Notes under the pieces: model-generated | What the model saw: only the letters and a program-made list of their open reading frames with translations | Told to the model about the DNA's origin: nothing | Databases searched by the model: none | In this document: piece after piece, positions 16,214 to 25,631 of the stretch | Layout of the letters: each line of letters begins with the position of its first letter | Position numbering within the stretch: the first letter of the stretch is position 1 | Made by a program: the position numbers and the translations under genes | Origin: Prochlorococcus sp. AG-347-B23 | GTDB lineage: Bacteria; Cyanobacteriota; Cyanobacteriia; PCC-6307; Cyanobiaceae | NCBI GenBank assembly: GCA_003281715.1 | Contig: QCBE01000012.1 | Span: 1 to 37,493 of the forward strand | Length of the DNA: 37,493 nucleotides | Reading direction: 5' to 3'

Positions 16214-17755
16214 ATGAAACTTAAATTTGCCTTTTTAGGCTGTATTTCTCTCTTAATAATAAACACTAAATTTATTTCAAATGCAAAAGGAGAAGAATTG
16301 CTAAAGGTTGAACTCCATAATGAAATTAAAAAAGGAAAATTTTTGATTGGTTTAAAGCAATATTTAGGCGGGGAGAATGATAGTTTTTCGGAGAAAAAGA
16401 ATATAAACTTTACAACTAATAAAGGTTTTTTAAACTTGATATCCTCCAACGGTATTAAACATAAATCAAAACAGATAAATATTACCTGGGCGGATATTCC
16501 CGTCAAAAATCCAAAAACAATTGAAAGAATTGTTTTTGGTCCTTTTGCTAGCTATGAATCGGCAAAAAAACAATCAGAGAAACTAATAGATAAAGGATTT
16601 GAGACGACTATTGCCTACCCTAAAAATTGGGAAGTATGGATTCCATTTCAAGATGATCTGCCAGAGTTTGAATTAAAAAATAAGATTTTCAGAAAAATAA
16701 AAAATTTTCAAATTTCTCCTGTTCTTAGAAATGACAACAGTGGTATAAAACTTGAAGGTCCTATATATATTTATTCTGAAGAGAAAATAAAAATAAATGG
16801 TGTTAATTTTGGAAAAAATTTTTATTTAATAAAGGATTTATATGGAACTTGGACCTTAGTTCAAAAAATTGAATTTGATGACTATTTGGCAGGTGTTTTG
16901 CCATATGAAATTGGACCGAATTCTCCTTTAGAAGCACTTAAGGCTCAAGCAGTTATTGCTAGAACTTGGGGCATATTTAATTCTGATAGATTTAATATGG
17001 ATAAATATCATTTATGTATAAGCACTCAATGCCAAGTTTATAAGCCTTCTGAAATTTCATATAAAAACGTACAAAAAGCCATAGACGAAACTTCAAATTT
17101 AATTCTCACTCATGAAAATCAACCAATCAATGCTTTTTACCATGGTTCTAATGGTGGAGTGTCTGCTACTGCAGGCGAGTCTTGGCAAATTCAAGATTAT
17201 TCTTATTTCAATTCAATTATTGATGGTTCTAAATCATTAAACAAAATTTTTAAACTTCCAATTACAAATAAATCTTATTTAAATAATTTTTTAGATTTTG
17301 ATAAAGAACAGTTTTATGGGAGTAATCATTCTCTTTTTCGATGGAATAAGAAAATTTCTAACCTTGAAATTAAAGAAAAGTTAATTAAAAACAAACTTAT
17401 AAATAATAATGAAAATGTTTTGGATTTAAATTCTATTGAACGTGGGTCTAGTGGCAGAGTGACAAAATTGGAAATACAAACGGACAAGGGTAATAAATCT
17501 ATTGTTCTTGTTAAAGATGATATTCGACGGGTATTAAATTTTATACCTAGTAATTTGTTTACTATTAATAAATTAAATGATGATTTATGGCTTTTGAGAG
17601 GAGGAGGCTTCGGTCATGGTGTAGGTTTATCTCAGTCAGGAGCAATTGAAATGGCTAAATTAGGATTCTCTTATGAACAAATATTGAATCATTACTATCG
17701 AAATGCAAAATTAAAAAAATTTGAGATATTGTCTCAATGGAAGTTAAGTAATTAA
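16214..17755 (+). CDS. secreted SpoIID/LytB-family protein with a SPOR-like segment
   Basis: SpoIID-family proteins act on peptidoglycan glycan strands from which the stem peptides have been removed. This 513-residue protein has a signal peptide (residues 1 to about 24, hydrophobic core FLGCISLLIINT, likely cut near SNAKG). Residues 102-145 (IERIVFGPFASYESAKKQSE onward to GFETTIAY) look like a SPOR domain, which binds denuded glycan. The SpoIID domain follows: DYLAGVLPYEI with candidate catalytic Glu232, PLEALKAQAVIARTW (238-252), a Cys pair in HLCISTQCQVY, AFYHGSNGGVSATAGESW, and the closing GGGFGHGVGLSQSGAIEMAKLG. A good Shine-Dalgarno (AAGGA, 16197-16201) precedes ATG 16214. The mgdA-like gene starts 12 nt downstream. 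A role in cell-wall remodelling during division is an inference. Confidence 0.85.
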   Translation: MKLKFAFLGCISLLIINTKFISNAKGEELLKVELHNEIKKGKFLIGLKQYLGGENDSFSEKKNINFTTNKGFLNLISSNGIKHKSKQINITWADIPVKNPKTIERIVFGPFASYESAKKQSEKLIDKGFETTIAYPKNWEVWIPFQDDLPEFELKNKIFRKIKNFQISPVLRNDNSGIKLEGPIYIYSEEKIKINGVNFGKNFYLIKDLYGTWTLVQKIEFDDYLAGVLPYEIGPNSPLEALKAQAVIARTWGIFNSDRFNMDKYHLCISTQCQVYKPSEISYKNVQKAIDETSNLILTHENQPINAFYHGSNGGVSATAGESWQIQDYSYFNSIIDGSKSLNKIFKLPITNKSYLNNFLDFDKEQFYGSNHSLFRWNKKISNLEIKEKLIKNKLINNNENVLDLNSIERGSSGRVTKLEIQTDKGNKSIVLVKDDIRRVLNFIPSNLFTINKLNDDLWLLRGGGFGHGVGLSQSGAIEMAKLGFSYEQILNHYYRNAKLKKFEILSQWKLSN

Positions 17756-17767
17756 CAATTTACTTTT

Positions 17768-19069
17768 ATGAGTAAGGGTTTTTATAAAAATCGAAGATTG
17801 AAGTCTTTTATATTTCTTAGTACTTGTTTTTTAGTAGCTTTTATCCCTCATGCGAACAATATCGAAAATTTCTTTTACATAATATTGACTCTTTCTTGTG
17901 TGATTGTTTTTTACGGTTTAATAGTTATTTCTAGAAATTTTAAAAGGAACAACGTTTTAAATACTGTAAGCAGAAGAATTAGCAATAAAGAGTTACCTGT
18001 GCTTGATATTTTAGTCGCAGCTAGAGATGAAGAGAATGTCATATCAAGATTAGTTGAAAGATTATTTAGTTTAGATTATCCAACAAATAAATTAAATATT
18101 TACATAATCGATGATGGTAGTTCTGATAAGACGCCTTTAATTTTAGATCGATTATCTAGACAATATGACAAGCTAAAAGTCATAAGTCGTTCTCCAAATG
18201 CAGGAGGAGGAAAGTCAGGAGCTTTAAATTATGCTTTGAAATTTACCCATGGTGAATGGTTATTAGTTTTGGATGCTGATGCTGAATTAAAACAAGATTC
18301 TTTGATAAGGTTATTTAGTTTTGTAGAAGAGGGTGATTGGTCTGCAGTTCAACTAAGAAAATCAGTAACAAATGTAAGTAAGAATTTTTTAACTTCCTGT
18401 CAGTCGATGGAGATGGCTATGGATGCAATCTTTCAATATGGAAGATTATCAGTTGCTGGAGTTTCCGAATTAAGGGGAAATGGTCAATTAATTAAGAGAG
18501 AAACATTATTAGCATGTGGTTCTTTTAATGAAGATACAGTTACAGATGATCTTGATTTGAGTTTAAGATTATTATTATCAAAATCTAGAATTGGAATCTT
18601 ATGGGATCCTCCAGTCATGGAGGAGGCAGTTGAGAATTTAAATGCTTTATTAGCGCAAAGGCAAAGATGGGCAGAGGGGGGGTTGCAAAGATTCTTTGAT
18701 TATGGAGATCAATTATTTACTAATAAAATTGATTATTTGCAGAAATTTGATTTAACTTACTTTTTCATCTTGCAATATGCATTACCAATCATTTCTATTT
18801 TTGATTTAGTTTTCAGTATTGCTTTTTTAGATTCACCAATTTATTGGCCTATTTCATTTACAGCTTTTATGTTATCAGGAATTGCTTTTTGGTACGGTTC
18901 TTCTTGTAAAACTGAAGTACCTGTATTGCAAAAAAGCAATTTTTTGATGGTATTTGTATCGGTTTTTTATTTATCACATTGGTTTTTAGTAATCCCTTGG
19001 GTAACTATAAAAATGTCTATTTTTCCCAAAAAGATACTCTGGCGAAAGACTCTTCATACTGGAGTTTAA
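17768..19069 (+). CDS. mgdA: GT2 membrane glycosyltransferase, probable monoglucosyldiacylglycerol synthase
   Basis: The 433-residue protein has two N-terminal membrane helices (about 13-27 and 34-55), a cytosolic GT-A domain and C-terminal membrane segments. The processive-type GT2 motifs are all there: IIDDGSSD (113-120), DAD (169-171), TDD (259-261) and QRQRW (297-301). Further phrases such as GGGKSGALN, SELRGNGQ, RWAEGGLQR and the last residues MSIFPKKILWRKTLHTG agree, from memory, with Synechocystis Sll1377. That enzyme glucosylates diacylglycerol to GlcDG, the precursor of the thylakoid galactolipids MGDG and DGDG. The epimerase and DGDG synthase are not in this window. The alternative is an unrelated polysaccharide synthase. 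The gene follows the SpoIID gene by 12 nt and ends 1 nt before convergent dnaX. Confidence 0.78.
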   Translation: MSKGFYKNRRLKSFIFLSTCFLVAFIPHANNIENFFYIILTLSCVIVFYGLIVISRNFKRNNVLNTVSRRISNKELPVLDILVAARDEENVISRLVERLFSLDYPTNKLNIYIIDDGSSDKTPLILDRLSRQYDKLKVISRSPNAGGGKSGALNYALKFTHGEWLLVLDADAELKQDSLIRLFSFVEEGDWSAVQLRKSVTNVSKNFLTSCQSMEMAMDAIFQYGRLSVAGVSELRGNGQLIKRETLLACGSFNEDTVTDDLDLSLRLLLSKSRIGILWDPPVMEEAVENLNALLAQRQRWAEGGLQRFFDYGDQLFTNKIDYLQKFDLTYFFILQYALPIISIFDLVFSIAFLDSPIYWPISFTAFMLSGIAFWYGSSCKTEVPVLQKSNFLMVFVSVFYLSHWFLVIPWVTIKMSIFPKKILWRKTLHTGV

Positions 19070-19070
19070 T

Positions 19071-20828
19071 CTATTCATCAAGGTCTATAATTTCTCCATT
19101 AAAAAAATTTGCTAAGTTTTTTGAACTATCATCATAAGTTTCCTCGTTAGATATTTTTATTGACGAATTAGGTGTTGGTTCTATTTTTTTTATTGGTCGG
19201 AAATTATTTACTTCATTTTGGGTTATTTCTGGAGTGTTTGTTGGGTTGCTTTTTTTTAATTTTTTGGTTGAAAAATTAAGTATTATTTCATCTCCAAATA
19301 TCTTTTTTACAGTATTTTCGATTATAACTTTTCTGCTTTTTATCATACTTTCCCAGTTTGGAGATAATGCAATTGTGATTTTCTCCGAATCAAAACTTTC
19401 AAGTTCGGCTTGTTGTGAAAGTAACATTCTTGTTGATGGTAACTCTACTTTAGAAAGAATTAATTCCCATTTACCTTTTAAATTTGATCCAGGATTCTTT
19501 TGGTTATTTTCAGAAATATTTTCAATACTTTCTTTTTCAAGAACTTCAAATTTTTCTAATTTTTCGTCTTTTTTTGAGATCAATTCTTTGTGAGTTATCT
19601 CTTCTTGGATACTTGGTTTTGGAATCTCATCTGAAATATTTTCTTTATTAATGGGAATGTTTTTTCTACTCTCATGCTTCTCCTCAGTCGTATTATTTTT
19701 ACTGTCTTGTTTATTTTCAAAACTATTTATCTGTTGAATATCCAGAAGACCAGTTAAATGTATTTCAAACCAAAGCCTTGGATTATCACTTGATTTGATT
19801 TGATATTCAATATTTCTCAGATTATTATGCCAATTAATTATTGTTGATTTATTTATTATTTTTGAGATTTTATCTAACTCATCTCGAAATTCATCAGAGG
19901 TATAATAAAGATCTGAATATTTATTATTAGTAGTGTGTAATAGTAGATCTCTTGTTATATTCAATAATCCGATAATTATTTGAAGGGGTTCGTTTCCGGC
20001 ATCATATAGTTTGTTGCAGGTGTCAATTAATAACTCTGGATTATTCTCAACCAATGATTTAATCAGATTTGTTAATTCACTTTCTGATACTTCTCCTAGG
20101 AGGTTTTGGATATTATTAATTGTTATTCCATCTGGTAAAAGATTCAATTGTTCAAGGAGGCTTTGTGCATCTCTCATACCTCCATTAGACCTTTTTGCAA
20201 TCATTTTTAGCGCCTGAACTTCGTACTTAATTGATTCTTTTTCGGCGATTTCTGATAAATGTTGAAAAATATCACTAGGGCTTATTCTTCTAAAATCAAA
20301 CTTTTGGCATCTACTTTTTATTGTATTTAATACTCTCTCAGGATTTGTCGTCGCAAGTATAAATACAACTCTTGAGGGCGGTTCTTCAATAGTTTTTAGT
20401 AAAGCATTTGAAGCTGCCGTTGAAAGCATATGACATTCATCAATTACATAGACTTTCCATCTCGCTTGAGTAGGTGCAAATCTTGCTCTTTCTATAATTT
20501 CTCTTATATTTTCTACTCCTGTATTTGATGCCGCATCAATCTCGATAATATCTAGAGCGCTCCCATCTGTAATTTGTTTACATAAGTCACATTTACAACA
20601 AGGAGTTATCGTTGGTTGGTCGAATGCTTGGCAATTTAGAGATTTTGCAAATATTCTTGCACTTGATGTTTTGCCAGTGCCTCTTGGACCATTAAAAAGA
20701 TATGCAGAAGCAATTTTTTTTGTTAATAGAGCTTGTTTGAGTGTAATGGATATAAATTTTTGTCCAACCAGTTCGTCTAAGTTGTTTGGTCTATATTTTT
20801 GATGAAAAGGCTTGTGTATATTTGGCAT
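19071..20828 (-). CDS. dnaX: DNA polymerase III subunits gamma/tau
   Basis: DnaX is the ATPase of the clamp loader, which places the sliding clamp on DNA and links polymerases at the fork. The 585-residue protein has the Walker A motif GPRGTGKTS (47-55), a zinc-binding cysteine cluster (C66, C77, C80, C83), the DECH box (130-133), IEEPPSRVVFILATTNPERV and the sensor SRC (172-174). The conserved AAA+ and lid region runs to about 240 and the oligomerisation domain to about 360. A Lys/Glu/Asn-rich linker (about 371-445) precedes a C-terminal tau-like domain. Synechocystis dnaX carries a split intein; this gene is uninterrupted. I saw no obvious slippery site for a shorter gamma form. It follows clpX by 57 nt. 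Confidence 0.95.
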   Translation of the reverse strand: MPNIHKPFHQKYRPNNLDELVGQKFISITLKQALLTKKIASAYLFNGPRGTGKTSSARIFAKSLNCQAFDQPTITPCCKCDLCKQITDGSALDIIEIDAASNTGVENIREIIERARFAPTQARWKVYVIDECHMLSTAASNALLKTIEEPPSRVVFILATTNPERVLNTIKSRCQKFDFRRISPSDIFQHLSEIAEKESIKYEVQALKMIAKRSNGGMRDAQSLLEQLNLLPDGITINNIQNLLGEVSESELTNLIKSLVENNPELLIDTCNKLYDAGNEPLQIIIGLLNITRDLLLHTTNNKYSDLYYTSDEFRDELDKISKIINKSTIINWHNNLRNIEYQIKSSDNPRLWFEIHLTGLLDIQQINSFENKQDSKNNTTEEKHESRKNIPINKENISDEIPKPSIQEEITHKELISKKDEKLEKFEVLEKESIENISENNQKNPGSNLKGKWELILSKVELPSTRMLLSQQAELESFDSEKITIALSPNWESMIKSRKVIIENTVKKIFGDEIILNFSTKKLKKSNPTNTPEITQNEVNNFRPIKKIEPTPNSSIKISNEETYDDSSKNLANFFNGEIIDLDE

Positions 20829-20885
20829 TTATGTTTCATTAATTAGAAAAATTAGGGATTCAATTAAAAAAATTAAACTCTAATT

Positions 20886-22253
20886 TTATGCAGACTCTTT
20901 AATGATTCTTTTTGATCCTGAAGGTAGTTTAACAATTTTAGATGAGAACAAATTATCTACCATTTTTTTCGTAATTGTGAATTCTTTTACATTTTCTTCA
21001 GATGGCAAAGTGTACATTATGTCTAGCATTAGCTCTTCAATTATTGATCTTAATGCTCTTGCACCTGTCTTTCTTTTGTATGCTTCATTTGCTATCGCTT
21101 CAACAGAATCAGGCTCAAATGATAATTCAACATTATCCATACTTAGCAAAGTTTTGAATTGCTTTACTAATGCATCTCTTGGTTGAGTCAAAATAGATTC
21201 TAAAGTTTCTTTAGTAAGACGATCTAATACAGCACAAACCGGAATTCTTCCAATAAATTCTGGAATTAGGCCATATTTCACTAAGTCATCTAATTCTAAA
21301 TTTTTCAGGGAATCTCTTGGGTCTACTATTTTTTTTGTATCGACTTTGTTTTGATCTGAATTGGTGGTAAATCCTATAGAGTGTTTACCCATACGCTTTT
21401 GAACGATATCCTCTAAACCTATAAAAGCTCCCCCACAAATAAATAGTATTTGACTCGTATCAATTTGGATGCAGTCATGATAAGGATGTTTTCTTCCGCC
21501 TTGAGGAGGCACATTAGCAATTGTTCCTTCAAGCATTTTTAATAATGCTTGCTGTACCCCTTCACCGGAGACATCTCTAGTAATTGAAGGATTCTCGCTT
21601 TTTCTTGCAATTTTATCTATTTCATCAATATAAATAATTCCTTTTTGAGCTAGTTCTACATTCATTTCTGATTTCTGTAGAAGTCTTAAAAGTATGTTTT
21701 CAACATCCTCTCCAACATATCCAGCTTCTGTCAAAGTTGTTGCATCAGCTACAGCAAAAGGAACATCTAAAAACTCTGCTAAAGTTTGCGCCAATAATGT
21801 TTTTCCGCTTCCAGTAGGACCGATGAGTAAAATATTTGATTTTTGTAATTTAGTTGCTTGTGAATCAGTTGAATTGCTATTTTTACTGTCCTCTTTCACT
21901 TTCCAAGCTAATCGCTTGTAGTGATTGTATACTGCTACTGATAATATTTTTTTTGCAGATTCTTGACCAACAACTTGATTATCTAGAAAACTTTTTATTT
22001 CTAATGGCTTAGGAATTGAGGTTAATTCTAAAGGAACAGATTTTTTAGGATTATCATTTGGTAATTTCTTTTTTACTTGTGGAGAGTTGTTTGTGTTCGC
22101 TTGATTATCAAGTAGTTCTTCATCGAGAATCTCATTACAAAGGTCTATGCACTCATCACAGATATAAACCCCAGGACCAGCTATTAGCTTTCTTACTTGG
22201 TCTTGTGACTTCCCGCAAAATGAACATTTAAGATGGGCGTCGAATTTAGCCAT
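20886..22253 (-). CDS. clpX: ATP-dependent Clp protease ATP-binding subunit ClpX
   Basis: ClpX unfolds tagged proteins and feeds them to ClpP. The 455-residue sequence begins with the C4 zinc domain (C10, C13, C32, C35) that binds substrates and adaptors. Walker A is GPTGSGKT (145-152), Walker B IIYIDE (206-211), and the ClpP-docking tripeptide IGF is at 293-295 in KHSIGFTT. The pore-loop motif GYVGEDVE is at 178-185, and [14 protein letters not shown] with the C-terminal small domain follows. A polar linker (about 45-75) separates zinc and AAA+ domains, and a Ser/Asn-rich insert lies at about 120-138. It lies downstream of clpP (105-nt gap) and upstream of dnaX on the same strand. Confidence 0.97.
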   Translation of the reverse strand: MAKFDAHLKCSFCGKSQDQVRKLIAGPGVYICDECIDLCNEILDEELLDNQANTNNSPQVKKKLPNDNPKKSVPLELTSIPKPLEIKSFLDNQVVGQESAKKILSVAVYNHYKRLAWKVKEDSKNSNSTDSQATKLQKSNILLIGPTGSGKTLLAQTLAEFLDVPFAVADATTLTEAGYVGEDVENILLRLLQKSEMNVELAQKGIIYIDEIDKIARKSENPSITRDVSGEGVQQALLKMLEGTIANVPPQGGRKHPYHDCIQIDTSQILFICGGAFIGLEDIVQKRMGKHSIGFTTNSDQNKVDTKKIVDPRDSLKNLELDDLVKYGLIPEFIGRIPVCAVLDRLTKETLESILTQPRDALVKQFKTLLSMDNVELSFEPDSVEAIANEAYKRKTGARALRSIIEELMLDIMYTLPSEENVKEFTITKKMVDNLFSSKIVKLPSGSKRIIKESA

Positions 22254-22358
22254 CGATTATAAGTTTTTAAAATGAAAGGTGTTAAATATTCCCTATTCAC
22301 TAGGATTGCTCATAAATATCGATTCGTCATCATATTCTTTAAAAATCAGAACCCCTTG

Positions 22359-23003
22359 TCACTTTTTGATAACTTTATCAATTAATCCATATTCGACTGC
22401 TTCTGAGGGGGATAAAAAGTAATCTCTTTCTGTATCTTCATTAATTTTTTCTAAAGGTTGACCAGTATGTTCAGCTAAAAGTGAATTTAATGTTTTCTTG
22501 AGAAAAAGTATTTCTTTAGCTTGTATTTCAATCTCTACTGCTTGACCTTGTGCACCTCCCAGAGGTTGATGAATCATAATCCTAGAATTAGGTAAAGCCA
22601 ATCTTTTCCCCTTTGCTCCTCCAGAAAGTAGAAATGCCCCCATACTTGCGGCTACTCCAAAACATATTGTCACTACATCAGGCGATATTTGTTGCATGGT
22701 ATCATAAATGGCCATTCCTGCAGTTACAGAGCCTCCAGGAGAATTAATATATATTTGTATGTCTTTTTCGGGATCTTCAGCTTCAAGAAATAATAATTGT
22801 GCAACAAGGGAGTCAGATACTTGATCATTAATTCCAGTACCTAAAAAAATTATTCTTTCCCTCAATAATCTTGAATATATATCAAAAGCTCTTTCTCCTC
22901 TACCTGATTGTTCTATAACTGTGGGAACAGCGGCAATAGTTTTATGATTACTTTCGTAAGAACTTATTGAGCTTTGGATTAAGTGTTTTTTTTCTGAGTT
23001 CAC
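22359..23003 (-). CDS. clpP: ATP-dependent Clp protease proteolytic subunit ClpP
   Basis: This is the serine peptidase core that pairs with ClpX. The catalytic triad is complete: Ser120 in [14 protein letters not shown], His145 in MIHQPLGG and Asp194 in [12 protein letters not shown]. The oxyanion segment [17 protein letters not shown] is intact, so this is an active ClpP, not the inactive ClpR subunit that cyanobacteria also encode. At 214 residues it has an N-terminal extension of about 30 residues before the [14 protein letters not shown] core start. Initiation at GTG 23003 is the longest option. It lies 65 nt after tig. Cyanobacteria have several clpP paralogues; linkage to clpX is what marks the one usually called clpP2. 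Confidence 0.96.
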   Translation of the reverse strand: MNSEKKHLIQSSISSYESNHKTIAAVPTVIEQSGRGERAFDIYSRLLRERIIFLGTGINDQVSDSLVAQLLFLEAEDPEKDIQIYINSPGGSVTAGMAIYDTMQQISPDVVTICFGVAASMGAFLLSGGAKGKRLALPNSRIMIHQPLGGAQGQAVEIEIQAKEILFLKKTLNSLLAEHTGQPLEKINEDTERDYFLSPSEAVEYGLIDKVIKK

Positions 23004-23068
23004 AAATTAGTTTTCGTCTTATAAATAATTTAGGGGGTTTTTGTTTAATTAGTAGGAAATTTCATAAA

Positions 23069-24475
23069 TTATTTTTTTTCTTTTTTATTTCGAGTTTTTG
23101 AAGTTCCTGTAGTTTTTGTAGTTTTAGTCGCAGTTTTTGCAGCTTTTGATGTTTTTGTAGTTTTTTCTTTTATTTCAGAATTTTCTTCAAGCCAAATTAT
23201 TAATTTTTCTTTGAGTAGATCGTTACTTACTACTTCTGTTAATCTTTTAATATCTATTTGTTTTGAAGATTGAGAAATTGCATCTTCATAATCTTTCATT
23301 TTTAAATCAATTTCATCTCTCTCGACTTTTATGTTTTCTGTTTCAGCTAATGCTTTTAAAGCTAAATTTCTTTGAACATTTTTTTCAGCTTGAGGCCTTG
23401 TGGACTCTGCTAATGACTTAACTAATTCCGGAGTGAAAGTAGATTTTACATCCAGACCTTGTTGAGCAAATCTTTGAGCGGTTTGTTCAATATTATTCCT
23501 CACTTCTACATCAATCATAGATTTTGGAATTTCAGCAACTAATTCATTTGTTAGGGCATCTAATAAAGCTTCGATTTTGATATCTTTTTGAGTTTTTTCA
23601 AAATTATCTTTAAGTTGCTTTTCAATATCTTTCTTTAACTCTTTTAATGATTCTTTGTTGCCAGACTGTTTTGCAAAATCGTCATTAAGTTCAGGCAATT
23701 CTTTTTCCTTAAGATCCTTAAGATTTACTTCAAAAATTGCTTCTTTGCCTCTTGAATCCTCATGAGAATAATCATCTGGAAATTTAAGGTTAAGTGTTTT
23801 AGTATCACCAATGTTCATCTTTATGATTCCCTCAACGAAACCGGGAATCATTTTGTTCTTTTCTAACTCAAGATCCATTGATTCACTTGTTCCACCATCA
23901 ATCTCTTTACCAGAATCTTTATATTTTCCTTTGAAACTAACTACAGCAATATCTCCTAATTTTGCTGCTCTATTGGTAACTGGAATTATGTTTGCAAACT
24001 GATTTCTAGATTTTTCTAGCGCTTCATCTATTGACTTAGGATCAAACTTTGTCTTTGATATTTCAACACTTAGTCCTTTGGATTTTTTAAGTTTTAATTC
24101 TGGGGCAACATCAGTTTGAAGAGTAACCTTAAGTGATTTTTCAGGACTAAATTTTGCAAGTAAAGATTCAAATCCATCTACCAATTCTGGCTCACTTAGT
24201 GGCTCTATAGATTTTATTTTTAACGCTTCTTGCCATGATTTATCAATAATTTTTTCCAGAGCAGAAGCATGTAATTGTGTGATGCCAATTCTTTGGATTA
24301 AGACTTGTTTAGGAATCTTACCAAGTCTAAATCCCGGAATTTTAGCCGAACGACTGATAGAACTGATTGTTTCATTTATACACGTTTTGCATGTTTCAGA
24401 TGATATTTCTAATTCGAATGAAATTCTACTTTGAGGCAGAGGAGTTGTTTTGACTATTAGTGCATCTTTAGCCAT
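23069..24475 (-). CDS. tig: trigger factor (ribosome-associated chaperone and prolyl isomerase)
   Basis: Trigger factor binds L23 at the ribosome exit tunnel and shields nascent chains. The ribosome-binding signature GFRLGKIP is at residues 48-55. The FKBP-type isomerase domain spans about 165-250 (GDIAVVSFKGKY through DSRGKEAIFEVNLKDLKE), and the helical arms fill the rest. The 468-residue length is normal for cyanobacteria. The C-terminus ends in a Lys/Thr/Ala-rich low-complexity tail encoded by 9-nt tandem repeats. The gene leads the minus-strand series tig-clpP-clpX-dnaX, joining folding and degradation factors, and diverges from asd. Confidence 0.96.
   Translation of the reverse strand: MAKDALIVKTTPLPQSRISFELEISSETCKTCINETISSISRSAKIPGFRLGKIPKQVLIQRIGITQLHASALEKIIDKSWQEALKIKSIEPLSEPELVDGFESLLAKFSPEKSLKVTLQTDVAPELKLKKSKGLSVEISKTKFDPKSIDEALEKSRNQFANIIPVTNRAAKLGDIAVVSFKGKYKDSGKEIDGGTSESMDLELEKNKMIPGFVEGIIKMNIGDTKTLNLKFPDDYSHEDSRGKEAIFEVNLKDLKEKELPELNDDFAKQSGNKESLKELKKDIEKQLKDNFEKTQKDIKIEALLDALTNELVAEIPKSMIDVEVRNNIEQTAQRFAQQGLDVKSTFTPELVKSLAESTRPQAEKNVQRNLALKALAETENIKVERDEIDLKMKDYEDAISQSSKQIDIKRLTEVVSNDLLKEKLIIWLEENSEIKEKTTKTSKAAKTATKTTKTTGTSKTRNKKEKK
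23095..23160. repeat. degenerate 9-bp tandem repeat in the tig 3' end
   Basis: On the plus strand the unit TTTTTGTAG and variants recur in phase: 23095, 23104, 23113, then a 12-nt unit at 23122, then 23134, 23143 and 23152. Each unit is three codons of tig on the minus strand, giving the Lys-Thr-Thr / Lys-Ala-Ala pattern of the protein tail. The repeat is coding and in frame, so copy-number changes would not shift the reading frame. Confidence 0.65.
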
Positions 24476-24515
24476 GTTTTTCTAAGTTATTACTATGAGC
24501 CGAATCTTAATTATT

Positions 24516-24528
24516 TCACATTATGTGA
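24516..24528. promoter_or_regulatory. 13-bp palindrome in the tig/asd divergent gap
   Basis: TCACAT-T-ATGTGA is a perfect inverted repeat with 6-bp arms about one central base, 40 nt upstream of tig and 71 nt upstream of asd. It has the size of a dimeric repressor or activator site. It is not the spaced TGTGA-N6-TCACA site of CRP proteins (the half-sites are inverted) nor the GTA-N8-TAC site of NtcA. The role is unknown. Confidence 0.3.
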
Positions 24529-24599
24529 TTTCCTTGAAAGTTAATTTTTTGATAAAGTAAAAAAAATAGTCAATCTATTTATAAAAATCATTTTAAAGT

Positions 24600-25631
24600 G
24601 TGAGACAATCTCCGTTTTTGCCTGATAGGCCATTAAAAGTTGCTGTTTTAGGTTCTTCAGGTGCTGTGGGATCTGAATTGCTAAAAATTCTTGAACAACG
24701 TGATTTCCCAATATCAGAATTGGTCTTGCTTTCATCAGAGCGGTCAGAAGGAAAAAAAATTATTTGGAAAGATGAAGAATTAGTTACAAAAAAAACAACT
24801 AAGGAAGAATTTAAGAATCTTGATTTAGTTTTGGCTTCAGCTGGAGGAAGTATTTCAAAAAAATGGTTGTCTACCATTATTGATCAAAATGCTTTACTGA
24901 TAGATAATTCAAGTGCTTTCAGATTAGATAAGAAAGTTCCTCTTATAGTCCCTGAAGTTAATGCTAGTGACGTACTTAATCATCATGGGGTAATAGCGAA
25001 TCCAAACTGCACTACCATTTTGTTGACATTAGTTTTAGCTCCATTAAACAAACTTTCGAATATTCAAAGAGTTATTGTCTCAACATATCAATCTGTCAGT
25101 GGCGCAGGACAACTGGCGATGGAGGAACTAAAACTTTTAACTGAACAATATCTTCAAGGAAATCCTCAAAAAAGTGAAGTTTTGCCATACTCCCTTGCTT
25201 TTAATTTGTTTTTACATAATTCTCCTATGCTTTCAAATAATTACTGCGAAGAAGAGATGAAAATGGTTAATGAAACAAGGAAAATATTAAATATTGCTGA
25301 TTTAAAGCTCTCTGCTACATGTGTTCGAGTCCCAGTACTGAGAGCACATTCTGAATCGATCAATATTGAATTTGCCGACGTAGTTGAGCCTAAAGATGCT
25401 CTCGAAGAATTAAAAAAATCTCCTGGAATTGAAGTTATTGAGGATTACACAAATAATAGATTTCCTATGCCAAATGACGTTATGGGAAGGGATAATGTTG
25501 CTGTAGGCAGGCTAAGAACTGATATAAGTCAGCCTCATGGATTAGAATTATGGTTATGTGGAGATCAAATAAGAAAAGGAGCAGCTCTGAATGCTGTTCA
25601 AATAGCTGAGTTATTAATTCCAAAAAAATGA
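24600..25631 (+). CDS. asd: aspartate-semialdehyde dehydrogenase
   Basis: Asd reduces aspartyl phosphate to aspartate semialdehyde with NADPH, the branch point to lysine/diaminopimelate, threonine and methionine. The NADP-binding loop [12 protein letters not shown] is at residues 17-28, the catalytic cysteine is C137 in NPNCTTI, and the catalytic histidine lies in [12 protein letters not shown]. The length of 343 residues is normal. The start is GTG 24600; no ATG lies upstream in frame and no Shine-Dalgarno is evident. The gene overlaps dapA by the ATGA junction (25628-25631), indicating translational coupling of two consecutive steps of the lysine pathway. The upstream step, lysC, is at 32541-34301. 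Confidence 0.97.
   Translation: MRQSPFLPDRPLKVAVLGSSGAVGSELLKILEQRDFPISELVLLSSERSEGKKIIWKDEELVTKKTTKEEFKNLDLVLASAGGSISKKWLSTIIDQNALLIDNSSAFRLDKKVPLIVPEVNASDVLNHHGVIANPNCTTILLTLVLAPLNKLSNIQRVIVSTYQSVSGAGQLAMEELKLLTEQYLQGNPQKSEVLPYSLAFNLFLHNSPMLSNNYCEEEMKMVNETRKILNIADLKLSATCVRVPVLRAHSESINIEFADVVEPKDALEELKKSPGIEVIEDYTNNRFPMPNDVMGRDNVAVGRLRTDISQPHGLELWLCGDQIRKGAALNAVQIAELLIPKK

Noticed and set aside
16214..16300. Lipoprotein signal in the SpoIID-family protein (FLGC near residue 10)
   Set aside because: The hydrophobic core before the cysteine is far too short; the sequence fits an ordinary signal peptide cleaved near residue 24-26.
19071..20828. Intein or programmed frameshift in dnaX
   Set aside because: The reading frame is continuous through all motifs; A-runs near the 3' end are followed by normal in-frame coding, and no slippery site with a downstream hairpin was evident.
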